A DNA stretch of 33,993 nt from Candidatus Cloacimonadaceae bacterium (GCA_030693415.1 JAUYAR010000053.1:1-33993); one strand, 5' to 3'. Positions 24,836 through 32,287 are shown, numbered from the stretch's first letter. The notes: generated by a model from the sequence alone, not told the origin. Translations and numbers: made by a program.

Positions 24836-24851
24836 CTATGACTCCTTCATT

Positions 24852-25394
24852 TTAACTATTGTCTGGTTTTTCCTGCAGATCCGATGCAGGCGTGAGAGCT
24901 TTTTCTTCCCGGATAAAGATCATATCAATCATCATCAGCACCATGGCGATAAAAACGGCGCTGTCCGCGATATTGAACACTGGCCAACGATACATGATAA
25001 AATCTGGAAAATCAACGTCGATAAAATCGGTTACTCCACCCAAAAGGACACGGTCTATCATATTGCCGAGAGCGCCTCCCAAGACCAATCCGAAGGCATA
25101 CACCTGGATTCGGTGGGTGACCCGCTTCAGCAAAAATATAATAAAACCAATTGCGACAAGCGCAATCAGAGAAAATATGATCCGGTTATAGAGCGGGTTT
25201 GAGAGTCCGATGCTGAAAGCGGCTCCGGTATTGGTCAAGTGGGTGAACCGAAAGGTTTCGCCAAAGAGTTTTTCGCCGATCACAAAGGTATCCCCTTCCG
25301 CGGTATATAGACGCGTGAGGACTTTTGACGCCTGATCGAAGACGACCACTATCAGCATGATCACATAGGCAATGGTGGGTTTGATCGCTTTCAT
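24852..25394 (-). CDS. lspA: Lipoprotein signal peptidase (signal peptidase II)
   Basis: Inner-membrane aspartic protease that cleaves the signal peptide of prolipoproteins before the lipidated Cys. The 180 residues have four hydrophobic segments. The two catalytic Asp lie in GNMIDR (D114) and FNIADSAVFIAM (D144), and the TNTGAAFS loop is also conserved. The open frame extends to 25520 within the upstream gene. ATG at 25392-25394 is taken because family homology begins there and it follows the upstream stop by 8 nt. A GTG four codons earlier is possible. The C-terminus has a short charged tail. It is cotranscribed with the DksA-like gene, a pairing common in bacteria. Confidence 0.95.
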   Translation of the reverse strand: MKAIKPTIAYVIMLIVVVFDQASKVLTRLYTAEGDTFVIGEKLFGETFRFTHLTNTGAAFSIGLSNPLYNRIIFSLIALVAIGFIIFLLKRVTHRIQVYAFGLVLGGALGNMIDRVLLGGVTDFIDVDFPDFIMYRWPVFNIADSAVFIAMVLMMIDMIFIREEKALTPASDLQEKPDNS

Positions 25395-25402
25395 CAGGGA
25401 AT

Positions 25403-25804
25403 TCACCTTCTTTGCCGGCGTTTTTTTTCTTCCATCTTTTCCTTGCAAGTAATGCAATAGACGGCGTAGGGGATGATGTCCAGCCGGGCTTCGGAAATGC
25501 CGGTTCCGCACATTTCGCAAATGCCGTAGTTGCCGTCGTAGAGCCTGCGCAGAGAGTCGTTTAGCAGCCTGATCTTATCTCGTTCCTGCTCCATCATCAT
25601 CACGGTTTGTTCCATCAAATTGGTGTCCGAACCCTGATCCGCTTGGTGAAACGCATAGGAGGAAAGATCACCGCTGCTTTCGCGGGCGCCGATACTTTGG
25701 TCTTTATTGGCGTCGCTCAGATATGCCACGCTCTCTTGCAGTTCCTTCCTGATCACTTCTTCATAGTGTTTCAGTCTTTCCGGTGTCAAAGGTATTGCTG
25801 CCAT
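25403..25804 (-). CDS. DksA/TraR-type zinc finger protein
   Basis: Small coiled-coil/zinc-finger protein of the group that binds in the secondary channel of RNA polymerase; relatives act with ppGpp on stable-RNA and stress promoters. In 133 residues a long helical part (to about 90, with PLTPERLKHYEEVIRKEL) is followed by the C4 finger: C96, C99, C117 and C120 in CEMCG...YCITC. The tip between the two helices carries DxxxxA-type residues that would need a structure-based alignment to judge. GGAG lies just before the ATG, and a strong promoter lies 41 nt upstream. It is the first gene of the lspA-porV operon. Confidence 0.85.
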   Translation of the reverse strand: MAAIPLTPERLKHYEEVIRKELQESVAYLSDANKDQSIGARESSGDLSSYAFHQADQGSDTNLMEQTVMMMEQERDKIRLLNDSLRRLYDGNYGICEMCGTGISEARLDIIPYAVYCITCKEKMEEKKRRQRR

Positions 25805-25844
25805 TACTTGCTCCTGTTTGCTATGCTTTTCTTACTGAAAGTCC

Positions 25845-25872
25845 AGCATAATAATGCTGCCGCTATTGTCAA
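25845..25872 (-). promoter_or_regulatory. Strong sigma-70-type promoter of the dksA-lspA-porV operon
   Basis: On the minus strand a perfect TTGACA (25867-25872) and TATGCT (25845-25850) are spaced by 16 nt, placing the transcript start near 25838, about 35 nt before the ATG. The block belongs to a set of four similar 30-31 nt blocks in this window. Confidence 0.7.
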
Positions 25873-25892
25873 TAAAAAAGGTGTGCCCGTTT

Positions 25893-26708
25893 TCATCCCG
25901 CTTCTCTTTGCCTGATGAATGCGCCGATGATGGTGGTGAGCTTCATTCCCGCCAAGCCCGCGTGATGCCTGATTTCTTCTTGCGAATGTGCCAGATCGTG
26001 AAAGAGATTGCTATAGTTTGTTACGATCGAAAAACCTAACACTTTCATGCCGGAGTGACGTGCCACGATGACTTCCGGGACAGTGGACATGCCTACAAGG
26101 TCAGCTCCCCAAGCCGCGAAACAAGCGCATTCGGCTTTGGTTTCAAGGCTGGGACCGCTCACCGCGATATAGACGCCTCTCTGGATTTTTATATCATATT
26201 TGAGGGCTATATTAGCGCAGATATCGAGCCATTCCGGATCGTAGGGATTGTTCATCGAGGGAAAGCGCTCTCCGAGTTCTTCGTCGTTGATTCCGATCAG
26301 AGGATTCGTGCCCATAAAGTTGATGTGGTCTTCGATCTGCACGATCGCTCCGGGTTCAAGCTCTTCCCTGAGACTGCCGGAGGCGTTGGTCACGATCAGG
26401 TTTTTAATTCCCAGCGCTGCCATAACCCGCACGGGGAATACGACTTGCTGCATCGTATATCCCTCATAGAAGTGGAGTCTGCCTTGCAGAATCAGGATCG
26501 GGATTCCGTTTAGTGTTCCCATTATCATGTTGCCCAGATGGGATGGCGCGGTGCTGTTCACAAAACCGGGAATCTCATCATAGGGAATGCTGAATTGAAT
26601 TTCAACGCTATCCGCCAGGTCGCTGAGCCCGGTGCCGAGAATGATCGCGGTCTCCGGAATCATCGGAAGCCGGTCTTTCAACCAAAGTGCCGTCTGTTTG
26701 CTATCCAT
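25893..26708 (-). CDS. Purine nucleoside phosphorylase, trimeric class
   Basis: Phosphorolysis of purine (deoxy)nucleosides, mainly inosine and guanosine, to free base and (deoxy)ribose-1-phosphate. In 271 residues: IILGTGLSDLAD phosphate loop, GRLHFYEGY, the NASGSL loop (NAAGGL in most relatives), the VSGPSLETKAE base region, VGMSTVPEVIVARH, and the specificity segment SIVTNYS with Asn. This is the PunA/DeoD-trimer type, not the hexameric E. coli type. The frame begins with TTG at 26711, but the ATG at 26706-26708 has better spacing to AGGGA and is preferred. It is the last gene of the tdk-yggT-divIVA unit. With thymidine kinase it makes this a nucleoside-salvage locus. Confidence 0.93.
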   Translation of the reverse strand: MDSKQTALWLKDRLPMIPETAIILGTGLSDLADSVEIQFSIPYDEIPGFVNSTAPSHLGNMIMGTLNGIPILILQGRLHFYEGYTMQQVVFPVRVMAALGIKNLIVTNASGSLREELEPGAIVQIEDHINFMGTNPLIGINDEELGERFPSMNNPYDPEWLDICANIALKYDIKIQRGVYIAVSGPSLETKAECACFAAWGADLVGMSTVPEVIVARHSGMKVLGFSIVTNYSNLFHDLAHSQEEIRHHAGLAGMKLTTIIGAFIRQREAG

Positions 26709-26717
26709 CAATTTTCC

Positions 26718-27302
26718 CTACTTCTGAGTGTTTTGAGTATCTCTGTGCTGCTCGATCTTGGGATTGATCTCATCTTTGATCTGTCGAAACTCCGTATCCA
26801 GCAAGTTCTCCGATTCCTTGGTAAGGAGGGGGTCTTTGCTGATGCGTTCCATAAAGGTCTGGAGCTCGGATTTGAATTGCATCAGGAACTGACGTTTCTG
26901 TTCCTTGATGTGAATATATTGATGTTCGAGGGCGCCGAGATATTGTTTTGCTTCTTGGATGGCGCGTTTGGCTTTCAGTTCGGCTTCGTGGATGATGTTT
27001 TCGGCTTCCTTACGTGCATTGGCGATGATGTCCGCTTTGGTCTTTTCGGCAAAAACGAGGGTGCGGCTGATCAGTTCTTCGCGGCGTCTGAGGTCTTCCA
27101 CCGCGCTGCTTGCCTGGACTGCTTCCTGTTTCACTTCATACTGCATCTGCTCGCGGCGCTGGATATCTTTTTCCTGTCTGCGCTGATGTTCTTCAATCTC
27201 GCCGGCGATCTGTTCCAGAAAGGCGCGCACTTCTTTTTTGCTAAAGCCGAACATGGAGCCGGAAAACTCCTGGTGTCTGATGTCTATCGGAGATAGGGGC
27301 AT
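26718..27302 (-). CDS. DivIVA-domain coiled-coil protein
   Basis: DivIVA-type proteins bind curved membrane at poles or septa and organise cell division or growth. The N-terminal motif LSPIDIRHQEFSGSMFGFSK, with KKEVRAFLEQI after it, is the membrane-binding DivIVA domain (1-35). The remaining 160 residues are almost continuous charged coiled coil. Total length 194. GGAGG sits 4 nt before the ATG. It lies 12 nt after yggT; a yggT-divIVA pairing is common near cell-division genes in many bacteria, so it is likely functionally meaningful. DivIVA is best known in Gram-positives; short DivIVA-domain proteins also occur in other phyla. Confidence 0.87.
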   Translation of the reverse strand: MPLSPIDIRHQEFSGSMFGFSKKEVRAFLEQIAGEIEEHQRRQEKDIQRREQMQYEVKQEAVQASSAVEDLRRREELISRTLVFAEKTKADIIANARKEAENIIHEAELKAKRAIQEAKQYLGALEHQYIHIKEQKRQFLMQFKSELQTFMERISKDPLLTKESENLLDTEFRQIKDEINPKIEQHRDTQNTQK

Positions 27303-27314
27303 TGATCCTCCAAA

Positions 27315-27578
27315 CTAGATTAGAGACAATAGCATCCTGGCTATTATTCTCAGGATAAAATAAGCAATTATCGGTGATAAATCCAATCCCATGGACGGTA
27401 TGATCCGTCGGATCGGTCCGAGGATCGGTTCCGTGATACTATAGAGAAAATGAAAGAACCGGTTGTTTGGATCCTGGATGATCCAGCTCATCAGCACCCG
27501 CGCCAGGATCAAATAACTGTAGATCTGGGTGAGTCTGACCAGAAAAGTAACGGTGAGTTCGAAAGGAGTGAGCATCAT
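27315..27578 (-). CDS. YggT-family membrane protein
   Basis: Small integral membrane protein of unknown biochemical function; relatives (YlmG/CCB3) are linked to division, osmotic stress and organelle cofactor assembly. The 87 residues contain two hydrophobic segments and the family core SYLILARVLMSWIIQDP followed by TEPILGPIRRIIPSMGLDLSPI. The open frame reaches 27623, but that part lies in tdk. Two adjacent ATGs (27578 and 27575) come 4 nt after the tdk stop, and either may be used. The RVLMSW...P..GxxDLSP pattern is diagnostic. It is transcribed between tdk and divIVA. Confidence 0.88.
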   Translation of the reverse strand: MMLTPFELTVTFLVRLTQIYSYLILARVLMSWIIQDPNNRFFHFLYSITEPILGPIRRIIPSMGLDLSPIIAYFILRIIARMLLSLI

Positions 27579-27582
27579 AACC

Positions 27583-28143
27583 TTAGTCCAAAACCTCATG
27601 GCAATTTCGGCATCGGGCTTCATAGGCTTCGGTGCTGCCCACCAGGATCTGTTCGTCCTTATGTACTGTGCGTTGGGTGCGGTTGGCGGGATTTCCGCAG
27701 TTGAGGCAGATCGCCAGGTTCTTGGTCACATATTCCGCCACGGCAAGGAGCTGGGGCATGCTGGCAAAGGGGTTGCCCTTGTAATCCTGATCCAGACCGG
27801 CGACGATCACCCTCAAGCCTCTATCCGCAAGGTCGTTGCAGATGCCGACAATAGATTCGTCAAAGAACTGAGCTTCGTCGATGGCAACGATTCGCACGTC
27901 GTCCGTTAGATATTGATAGATCTCGCTGGGATTGTTGATCGGGATCGAAGGCGCCTGCATCTGCGAATGGGAAACGATGTTGTTGGCGTCATAGCGATCG
28001 TCCATAGCGGGTTTGAACACCATCAGAGGTTGCCTCGCATATTCGGCGCGGCGGATGCGACGGATCAATTCCTCCGTCTTGCCGCTGAACATGCTGCCGC
28101 AAATCACTTCTATCCATCCCGTTTTCTGGTTTATAATATTCAC
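27583..28143 (-). CDS. tdk: Thymidine kinase (type II)
   Basis: ATP-dependent phosphorylation of thymidine for dTTP salvage. The 186 residues show the P-loop GSMFSGKTEELIRR (about 16-29), the DEAQFF motif with the catalytic Glu near 93, the YKGNPF lid region, and a structural zinc site with CLNCG (about 146-150) and CRNC (178-181). Length is normal for the TK1-like type. The start is GTG (28141-28143) with AAGGAG 5 nt upstream. It is the first gene of the salvage/division unit, with a promoter-like block about 35 nt upstream. Confidence 0.96.
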   Translation of the reverse strand: MNIINQKTGWIEVICGSMFSGKTEELIRRIRRAEYARQPLMVFKPAMDDRYDANNIVSHSQMQAPSIPINNPSEIYQYLTDDVRIVAIDEAQFFDESIVGICNDLADRGLRVIVAGLDQDYKGNPFASMPQLLAVAEYVTKNLAICLNCGNPANRTQRTVHKDEQILVGSTEAYEARCRNCHEVLD

Positions 28144-28177
28144 TGAATCTCCTTAGCGAGCCAATTTTAGGAAATGA

Positions 28178-28207
28178 CCAAGCTTGGCAGTGCCGCTTTT
28201 TTGTCAA
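28178..28207 (-). promoter_or_regulatory. Promoter-like block upstream of tdk
   Basis: On the minus strand TTGACA, 16 nt, AAGCTT, then GG. It shares AAAGCGGCA after the -35 with the butyrate kinase block and has the same 30-nt length as those of the dksA-like and tRNA-Arg genes. The -35 is perfect; the -10 keeps only the A at position 2 and T at position 6. Confidence 0.5.
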
Positions 28208-28226
28208 TCACTATCGTGAAAATCCG

Positions 28227-28967
28227 CTACGATCTCATCTGCAGCCAGAAGTGATGAGCGATGATACCGGTCGCGACGGCAGCGTTGAGAGATTCCATCC
28301 CATCTTTCATGGGGATGTAAATACTGTCCGCGGCAAGCTCTTTGATTTCCATGGACAGACCATGCGCCTCCGAACCGACAGCAATGATCAACGGCTTGTC
28401 CCGTGGCAGTTTGTAATCCTGCAAAGCTGTTTTGCCATTCATATCGGCATAGATCAAAGCCGCGTAAAAGGAGGGTATCTCATCATGAGATTTGATCGCC
28501 CAGGGTATTTGAAACACTGCTCCCAGAGAGGCGCGGATCGTTTTGGGAGACATGACTTCGCAGCAATCTGGAGAAAGCAAGATGCCATCGATCCCAAACG
28601 CGGAAGCGATGCGAAAGATCGTGCCCATGTTGCCCGGATCGCCGATGCCGTCAAGATAGAAAGCTACGCGGAAATCGAACTTGCGCATTGTGGGAAACGC
28701 ATATAGAGCCGCAATCTTCTGCGGATGCTGAGTGTCGCACAGGCGGTCAAGGTCGCTCTGTTTCAGTAAATACGCCGGAACATTCAAGTCAGGCAGAGCT
28801 TTGGCATCCGATGCATAGATCTCCAGGGGCTTGAGTCCCATTCCGATCAGATGTTCGATCGCGCGGTTGCCTTCCACGACCACTTTTTGTTCCGCCTCGC
28901 GATATTTCTTTTGGGTCAGCTTCACCAGTTCCTTGAGACGGTTTTTGCTCAATTCAGGGATGTCCAT
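28227..28967 (-). CDS. TrmH/SpoU-family RNA 2'-O-methyltransferase
   Basis: SAM-dependent ribose methyltransferase of the trefoil-knot SPOUT superfamily, acting on rRNA or tRNA. The 246 residues have an N-terminal substrate-binding domain (L30e-like, about 1-100, with VVVEGNRAIEHLI and IAALYAFP). The catalytic domain follows with FYLDGIGDPGNMGTIFRIAS (motif 1, containing the catalytic Arg), LIIAVGSEAHGLS (motif 2) and IPMKDGMESLNAAVATGI (motif 3). GGAGA lies 8 nt before the ATG. It is transcribed alone. Its upstream region carries a cluster of DnaA boxes, so DnaA could affect its expression. The modified nucleotide cannot be named. Confidence 0.93.
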   Translation of the reverse strand: MDIPELSKNRLKELVKLTQKKYREAEQKVVVEGNRAIEHLIGMGLKPLEIYASDAKALPDLNVPAYLLKQSDLDRLCDTQHPQKIAALYAFPTMRKFDFRVAFYLDGIGDPGNMGTIFRIASAFGIDGILLSPDCCEVMSPKTIRASLGAVFQIPWAIKSHDEIPSFYAALIYADMNGKTALQDYKLPRDKPLIIAVGSEAHGLSMEIKELAADSIYIPMKDGMESLNAAVATGIIAHHFWLQMRS

Positions 28968-29010
28968 TTACCGATTCTCCAATGCTCTATTTTTTCAACT
29001 ATCTACAAAG

Positions 29011-29116
29011 TTATCCACAAAAGCAGTGGATAATCCACAATTTGTAATCTTATGCGGTTCACCATCTTACATGTCTGTATTTTTTTTTCCACAAAGTTAT
29101 CCACATGTTATGCACA
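29011..29116. promoter_or_regulatory. DnaA-box cluster (candidate origin or DnaA-controlled region)
   Basis: Four sites on the plus strand match TTWTNCACA: TTATCCACA at 29011-29019 and 29097-29105, TTTTCCACA at 29085-29093, and TTATGCACA at 29108-29116. Two near-matches overlap or adjoin the first: TTATCCACT on the minus strand at 29025-29033 and TAATCCACA at 29031-29039. A T-rich run (about 29079-29088) and an A/T-rich flank (28987-29010) are present. It occupies the spacer between the C11 protease stop and the TrmH-type gene start. No dnaA or dnaN gene is nearby, and genes on both sides read the same way, so origin function is unproven. Confidence 0.6.
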
Positions 29117-29137
29117 ATTCTCGCAAAGCACGTATTT

Positions 29138-30862
29138 CTACAGGATTGTGAATATTTGCCGCCTGATCCGTTTCCCGATTTTGATTTCGAGAACATAGCG
29201 TCCGGCACTTATTATTTCAAAACCGGGCAGCAGAATGAGCGGTTGTATCCCCTCGCCCGGTCGTGCTTGTCCCAGATCATTTTCCAGCACCCTGCGCCCG
29301 CGGATGTTGTAGATCCGCAGTCTGATGTTTCCCGAAACTTCATCAGGAACAAACCACCTGAGAGAAGCCATGTTTCTGCTGCTGATGGGGTTGGGCGCAA
29401 CAAGGATGTCAAAACCCGGCGCCGAATATTGATAATTAGATGTTGCGTAGTCCGATACGTTGCCGCTGGTATCGATCGCGCGGATTCTGAAAATGCCGGC
29501 TTGTCTGATCGGCACAAAAACACTGAAAACCAATTCCTCAACGGATGGATAAAAAAGATAGCTCTGAACATCCCCTCCCTGCTCCAGTCGGACTTCATAG
29601 TAAAGCGAATCCGGATCGGGAGACTGCCTGATCCGCATTTGCAGAGTGCCCAGAACGGTGCTCTGAGAAAGAATGACAGGCGTCCGTGGAGCAGTTGCGT
29701 CATCGCCATAGGCTCTGTTCAACAAAGCCAGCCAGCGCGTACCGGCAAACTTCAGCTTGTGATAATGACTCCACCAGCCATCGAAGTATTGCCTGTGCCA
29801 GGGAAACCAAATCGCCGCCGTGCCGATATTGGCATGCGGAATCCCGATGCTTCCGCTTTCCGCAACGCAATTTGCCCATATATGATACAAAGTCATGGCA
29901 TCCTGCGCCAACAGAGGGTCTGTGGCTTGCCCAGCAGTCCGAAATAACCACTCCGCTACATCCACATCGTTGTAGCCGGTATTCATTTCCCAGCATAGGT
30001 TTCGATACTTGAGCAGTTCCGGAGACCGGTCTTTAAATCGCATGGAAAAACTCTTGAAAGCGCTCAGAAACTCCGCCAACGGCGCTGTCTCGATGCTTGA
30101 ACAGGTGACCCGATGATTGATACTGTTTGGATTTTGAACGCCACCAATGTCGTATGAAGCCAGATATTCATTCGGAATACTTTCCACGATCTCCCGAATG
30201 CTTGAGGAAACGTGAAACAACGGTATCATCGTCTGATAGGGAAAGCCCTGCACGGGAACGAGTTCCGCGGACGCGATCACATAATCCGCTTTATCTTTGA
30301 CCTCCGCGAGAACCTCAAGGCTTTGCATACTGCAGGCGTCAAAAAGCAAAATATCCAGCTTTGGCATACCGGAAAATGCGCTGTCCAAATCCCCGTTCGC
30401 AACGCTCATCAGAGCCTCTGCGTCGTCATCGGTACAGATCCATTTCGTGTTGTCATTCTTGAACCAACTATCGGCATGAGACCAGATCACGAGCATCTTC
30501 CGCCTCGAGGGATATTGTGAAAAACCCCAGCGGATAAACTCTTTCAGGACAAGCGGATCTGCGCTGTTGACTGTTCCAAGATTTCCTAACACGGGAGAAG
30601 TGATCTGAGGAGAAGAATCCTGTTGAATTCTGTATCTTCGCGTGCCCGGCAGAGCGCTGAAAGCAGAAAAATCCGCCTGCACGATGAGATTGAGATTGGA
30701 CGAAATGGGGACTGATTCCATGTCGTTGATATCCTGCATCCCGTTTTGCCACAGATTGTTATCCGCTGCCATATAGATCAGCACCGTCCAGGTCTCGGCT
30801 GCAAGTCCTGCTACTAAAAACAGCATCCAAATCAGCAGGGGGATCAATGAACGCGCTCGCAT
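29138..30862 (-). CDS. Secreted clostripain-family (C11) cysteine protease with T9SS-like C-terminus
   Basis: Extracellular caspase-like (clan CD) protease; clostripain itself cuts after arginine. In 574 residues: a signal peptide (RSLIPLLIWMLFLVAGLAA), the opening WTVLIYMAADNNL, catalytic His129 in IWSHADSW, and catalytic Cys177 in LLFDACSM. The catalytic domain runs to about 400. A beta-sandwich linker follows (PVILSQSTVLGTLQMRI...), and the last about 90 residues have the APNPISS, LRIYNIRGRRV and AGRYVLEI pattern of FlgD-like/T9SS sorting domains. The frame opens with TTG at 30874, but ATG at 30860-30862 gives the better signal peptide. It lies 127 nt after butyrate kinase, beyond a hairpin (30880-30901). 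Peptide-supplying digestion fits an amino-acid fermenter. Confidence 0.87.
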   Translation of the reverse strand: MRARSLIPLLIWMLFLVAGLAAETWTVLIYMAADNNLWQNGMQDINDMESVPISSNLNLIVQADFSAFSALPGTRRYRIQQDSSPQITSPVLGNLGTVNSADPLVLKEFIRWGFSQYPSRRKMLVIWSHADSWFKNDNTKWICTDDDAEALMSVANGDLDSAFSGMPKLDILLFDACSMQSLEVLAEVKDKADYVIASAELVPVQGFPYQTMIPLFHVSSSIREIVESIPNEYLASYDIGGVQNPNSINHRVTCSSIETAPLAEFLSAFKSFSMRFKDRSPELLKYRNLCWEMNTGYNDVDVAEWLFRTAGQATDPLLAQDAMTLYHIWANCVAESGSIGIPHANIGTAAIWFPWHRQYFDGWWSHYHKLKFAGTRWLALLNRAYGDDATAPRTPVILSQSTVLGTLQMRIRQSPDPDSLYYEVRLEQGGDVQSYLFYPSVEELVFSVFVPIRQAGIFRIRAIDTSGNVSDYATSNYQYSAPGFDILVAPNPISSRNMASLRWFVPDEVSGNIRLRIYNIRGRRVLENDLGQARPGEGIQPLILLPGFEIISAGRYVLEIKIGKRIRRQIFTIL

Positions 30863-30879
30863 CCGTCCAATCAACCGAA

Positions 30880-30901
30880 AACGCCGACGGTTGCCGGCGT
30901 T
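30880..30901. other. Hairpin between butyrate kinase and the C11 protease
   Basis: AACGCCG and CGGCGTT form a perfect 7-bp stem with an 8-nt loop. There is no T-run on the minus side, so it is not a standard terminator. The GCCGACG word relates it loosely to the hairpins at 21924 and 32481. Confidence 0.45.
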
Positions 30902-30954
30902 CCCTCATTGATAGTAATAATTTGCGCCAATACTAAGGCTCGAAGCGGATCTAA

Positions 30955-30990
30955 CCTTTCCACTTTTTCACCTTTCCACATTTCCACTTT
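30955..30990. repeat. CTTTCCAC-type short repeats after butyrate kinase
   Basis: Iterated words CCTTTCCAC, TTTCACCTTTCCAC and ATTTCCAC abut the butyrate kinase stop. Their reverse complements (GTGGAAAGG) occur as a tandem run at 32252-32287 upstream of the same gene. Confidence 0.65.
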
Positions 30991-32068
30991 AATAGGGGTA
31001 TTCCTTCGCTTCTTCCAATCCGCTGAGGACGCGCACTGCGCCCATACAGAGGGCTTCCATTTCCTTTTCCCCGGGAAAGAGATGCAGGGGGGCAATGAAT
31101 TCCGTGCGTTTGCGAATCTCATCAACGACGAGCTTGTTATAGACCAATCCGCCGCTGAGGAAGATGGCATCGACCTTGCCGCAAAGCACTGTGGCGCAGG
31201 ATCCTATCTCCTTGGCGACTTGATAGCACATCGCGTCCTGAATCTCCCTGGCTCGCCCGTCACCTGCTTCGATGCGTTTATTGATCTCGATGCCGCTGTC
31301 CGTGCCAAGATATGCCATCAGTCCGGCGGTTTTGGAAAGATAGGAGCTGAGTTCTTTTTTACTATATTTTCCGGAATATGCCAGATCGAGCAGATCTCCG
31401 ATAGGCAATGCGCCCGCGCGTTGCGGAGAAAAGGGTCCCATACCCAAAAGCGCGTTATTGACATCCACCGCTCTGCCGGCGCGAATGGCGGCAACGGAGA
31501 TCCCACCCCCCATGTGGACGCCAATCAAATTGACGGATTCGATGTCCTTGCCCATTTGCTTTGCCAAAAGACGCGAAATATAGCGGATGTTCAAAGCGTG
31601 AAAAAGTGATTTTCTTTCGATCTCCGGGATGCCGGAAATCCTGGCGATGTCGTCAAATTCATCCACCACGACGGGATCGACGATGAAGCTTGGAATATTC
31701 AGGTCTTTGGCGATGGCGTCGGCGATAAAGGAGCCCAGATTGGATGCATGAATTCTGCCCCAAAGAGTTGGATCCTTCAGGTCGCGAAGCATCTTGTCGC
31801 AGATTTTCCATGTGCCTCCACTGACGGCGCGAACCAAACCTCCGCGTCCCACCGTGGCATGCAGCGAATCCGGGCGGACATTGTTTTCCGCCATTGCCTC
31901 AAGGACTAGGTTCTTGCGGAATTCATATTGCTCAATGATGCCGCCATATTTATCCAAATCGACTGGATCGTGCGCCAAGTTTTTTTCAAATAGCGGCATG
32001 CTGTCCTCATAAACAGCAATCTTTGTGGACGTGGAACCGGGATTGATAGCGAGTACTCGATAGGACAT
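30989..32068 (-). CDS. buk: Butyrate kinase
   Basis: ATP-forming (or ATP-using) kinase between butyryl phosphate and butyrate, possibly also branched-chain acids; it belongs to the acetokinase/ASKHA fold. The 359 residues match the family length. Motifs: AINPGSTSTKIAVYED at the N-terminus, VGRGGLVRAVSGG, FHALNIRYISR, the phosphate loop IGVHMGGGISVAA, DVNNALLGMGPFSPQRAG, and LSGGLVYN near the C-terminus. The start has GGGAGG 4 nt upstream. It suggests substrate-level ATP from butyryl- or isobutyryl-CoA-type acids in amino-acid fermentation. No phosphotransbutyrylase gene (its usual partner) is adjacent, and short inverted repeats flank the gene. Confidence 0.94.
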   Translation of the reverse strand: MSYRVLAINPGSTSTKIAVYEDSMPLFEKNLAHDPVDLDKYGGIIEQYEFRKNLVLEAMAENNVRPDSLHATVGRGGLVRAVSGGTWKICDKMLRDLKDPTLWGRIHASNLGSFIADAIAKDLNIPSFIVDPVVVDEFDDIARISGIPEIERKSLFHALNIRYISRLLAKQMGKDIESVNLIGVHMGGGISVAAIRAGRAVDVNNALLGMGPFSPQRAGALPIGDLLDLAYSGKYSKKELSSYLSKTAGLMAYLGTDSGIEINKRIEAGDGRAREIQDAMCYQVAKEIGSCATVLCGKVDAIFLSGGLVYNKLVVDEIRKRTEFIAPLHLFPGEKEMEALCMGAVRVLSGLEEAKEYPY

Positions 32069-32102
32069 AAATCCTCCCTCTATATGTTTTTATATTTTTT
32101 CT

Positions 32103-32133
32103 CCATGCTCTGTGAATGCCGCTTTATTGTCAA
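32103..32133 (-). promoter_or_regulatory. Promoter-like block upstream of butyrate kinase
   Basis: On the minus strand TTGACA (32128-32133), 17 nt containing AAAGCGGCA, GAGCAT, then GG, about 35 nt before the ATG. One nt longer than, and similar to, the blocks before the tdk, dksA-like and tRNA-Arg genes. Confidence 0.45.
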
Positions 32134-32251
32134 ATGGAAAGTTGCGACAATCAGATTTTTAAAGCGGATTGCTTGAAATCCGGTGGAATTGTTGTTGTGG
32201 TTATGGTGTTTTCTTGATGCATTTCCGCCACAATATCATCATGGATAGGTC

Positions 32252-32287
32252 GTGGAAAGGTGGAAAGGTGGAAGGGTGAAAAGGTGA
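32252..32287. repeat. GTGGAAAGG tandem repeat upstream of butyrate kinase
   Basis: Four imperfect units (GTGGAAAG, GTGGAAAG, GTGGAAGG, GTGAAAAG) in a row. The reverse-complement type lies directly after the butyrate kinase stop. Confidence 0.7.

Noticed and set aside
29011-29116. Calling the DnaA-box cluster a definite chromosomal origin
   Set aside because: No origin-linked genes and no change of gene direction here; the boxes are reported as a candidate only.
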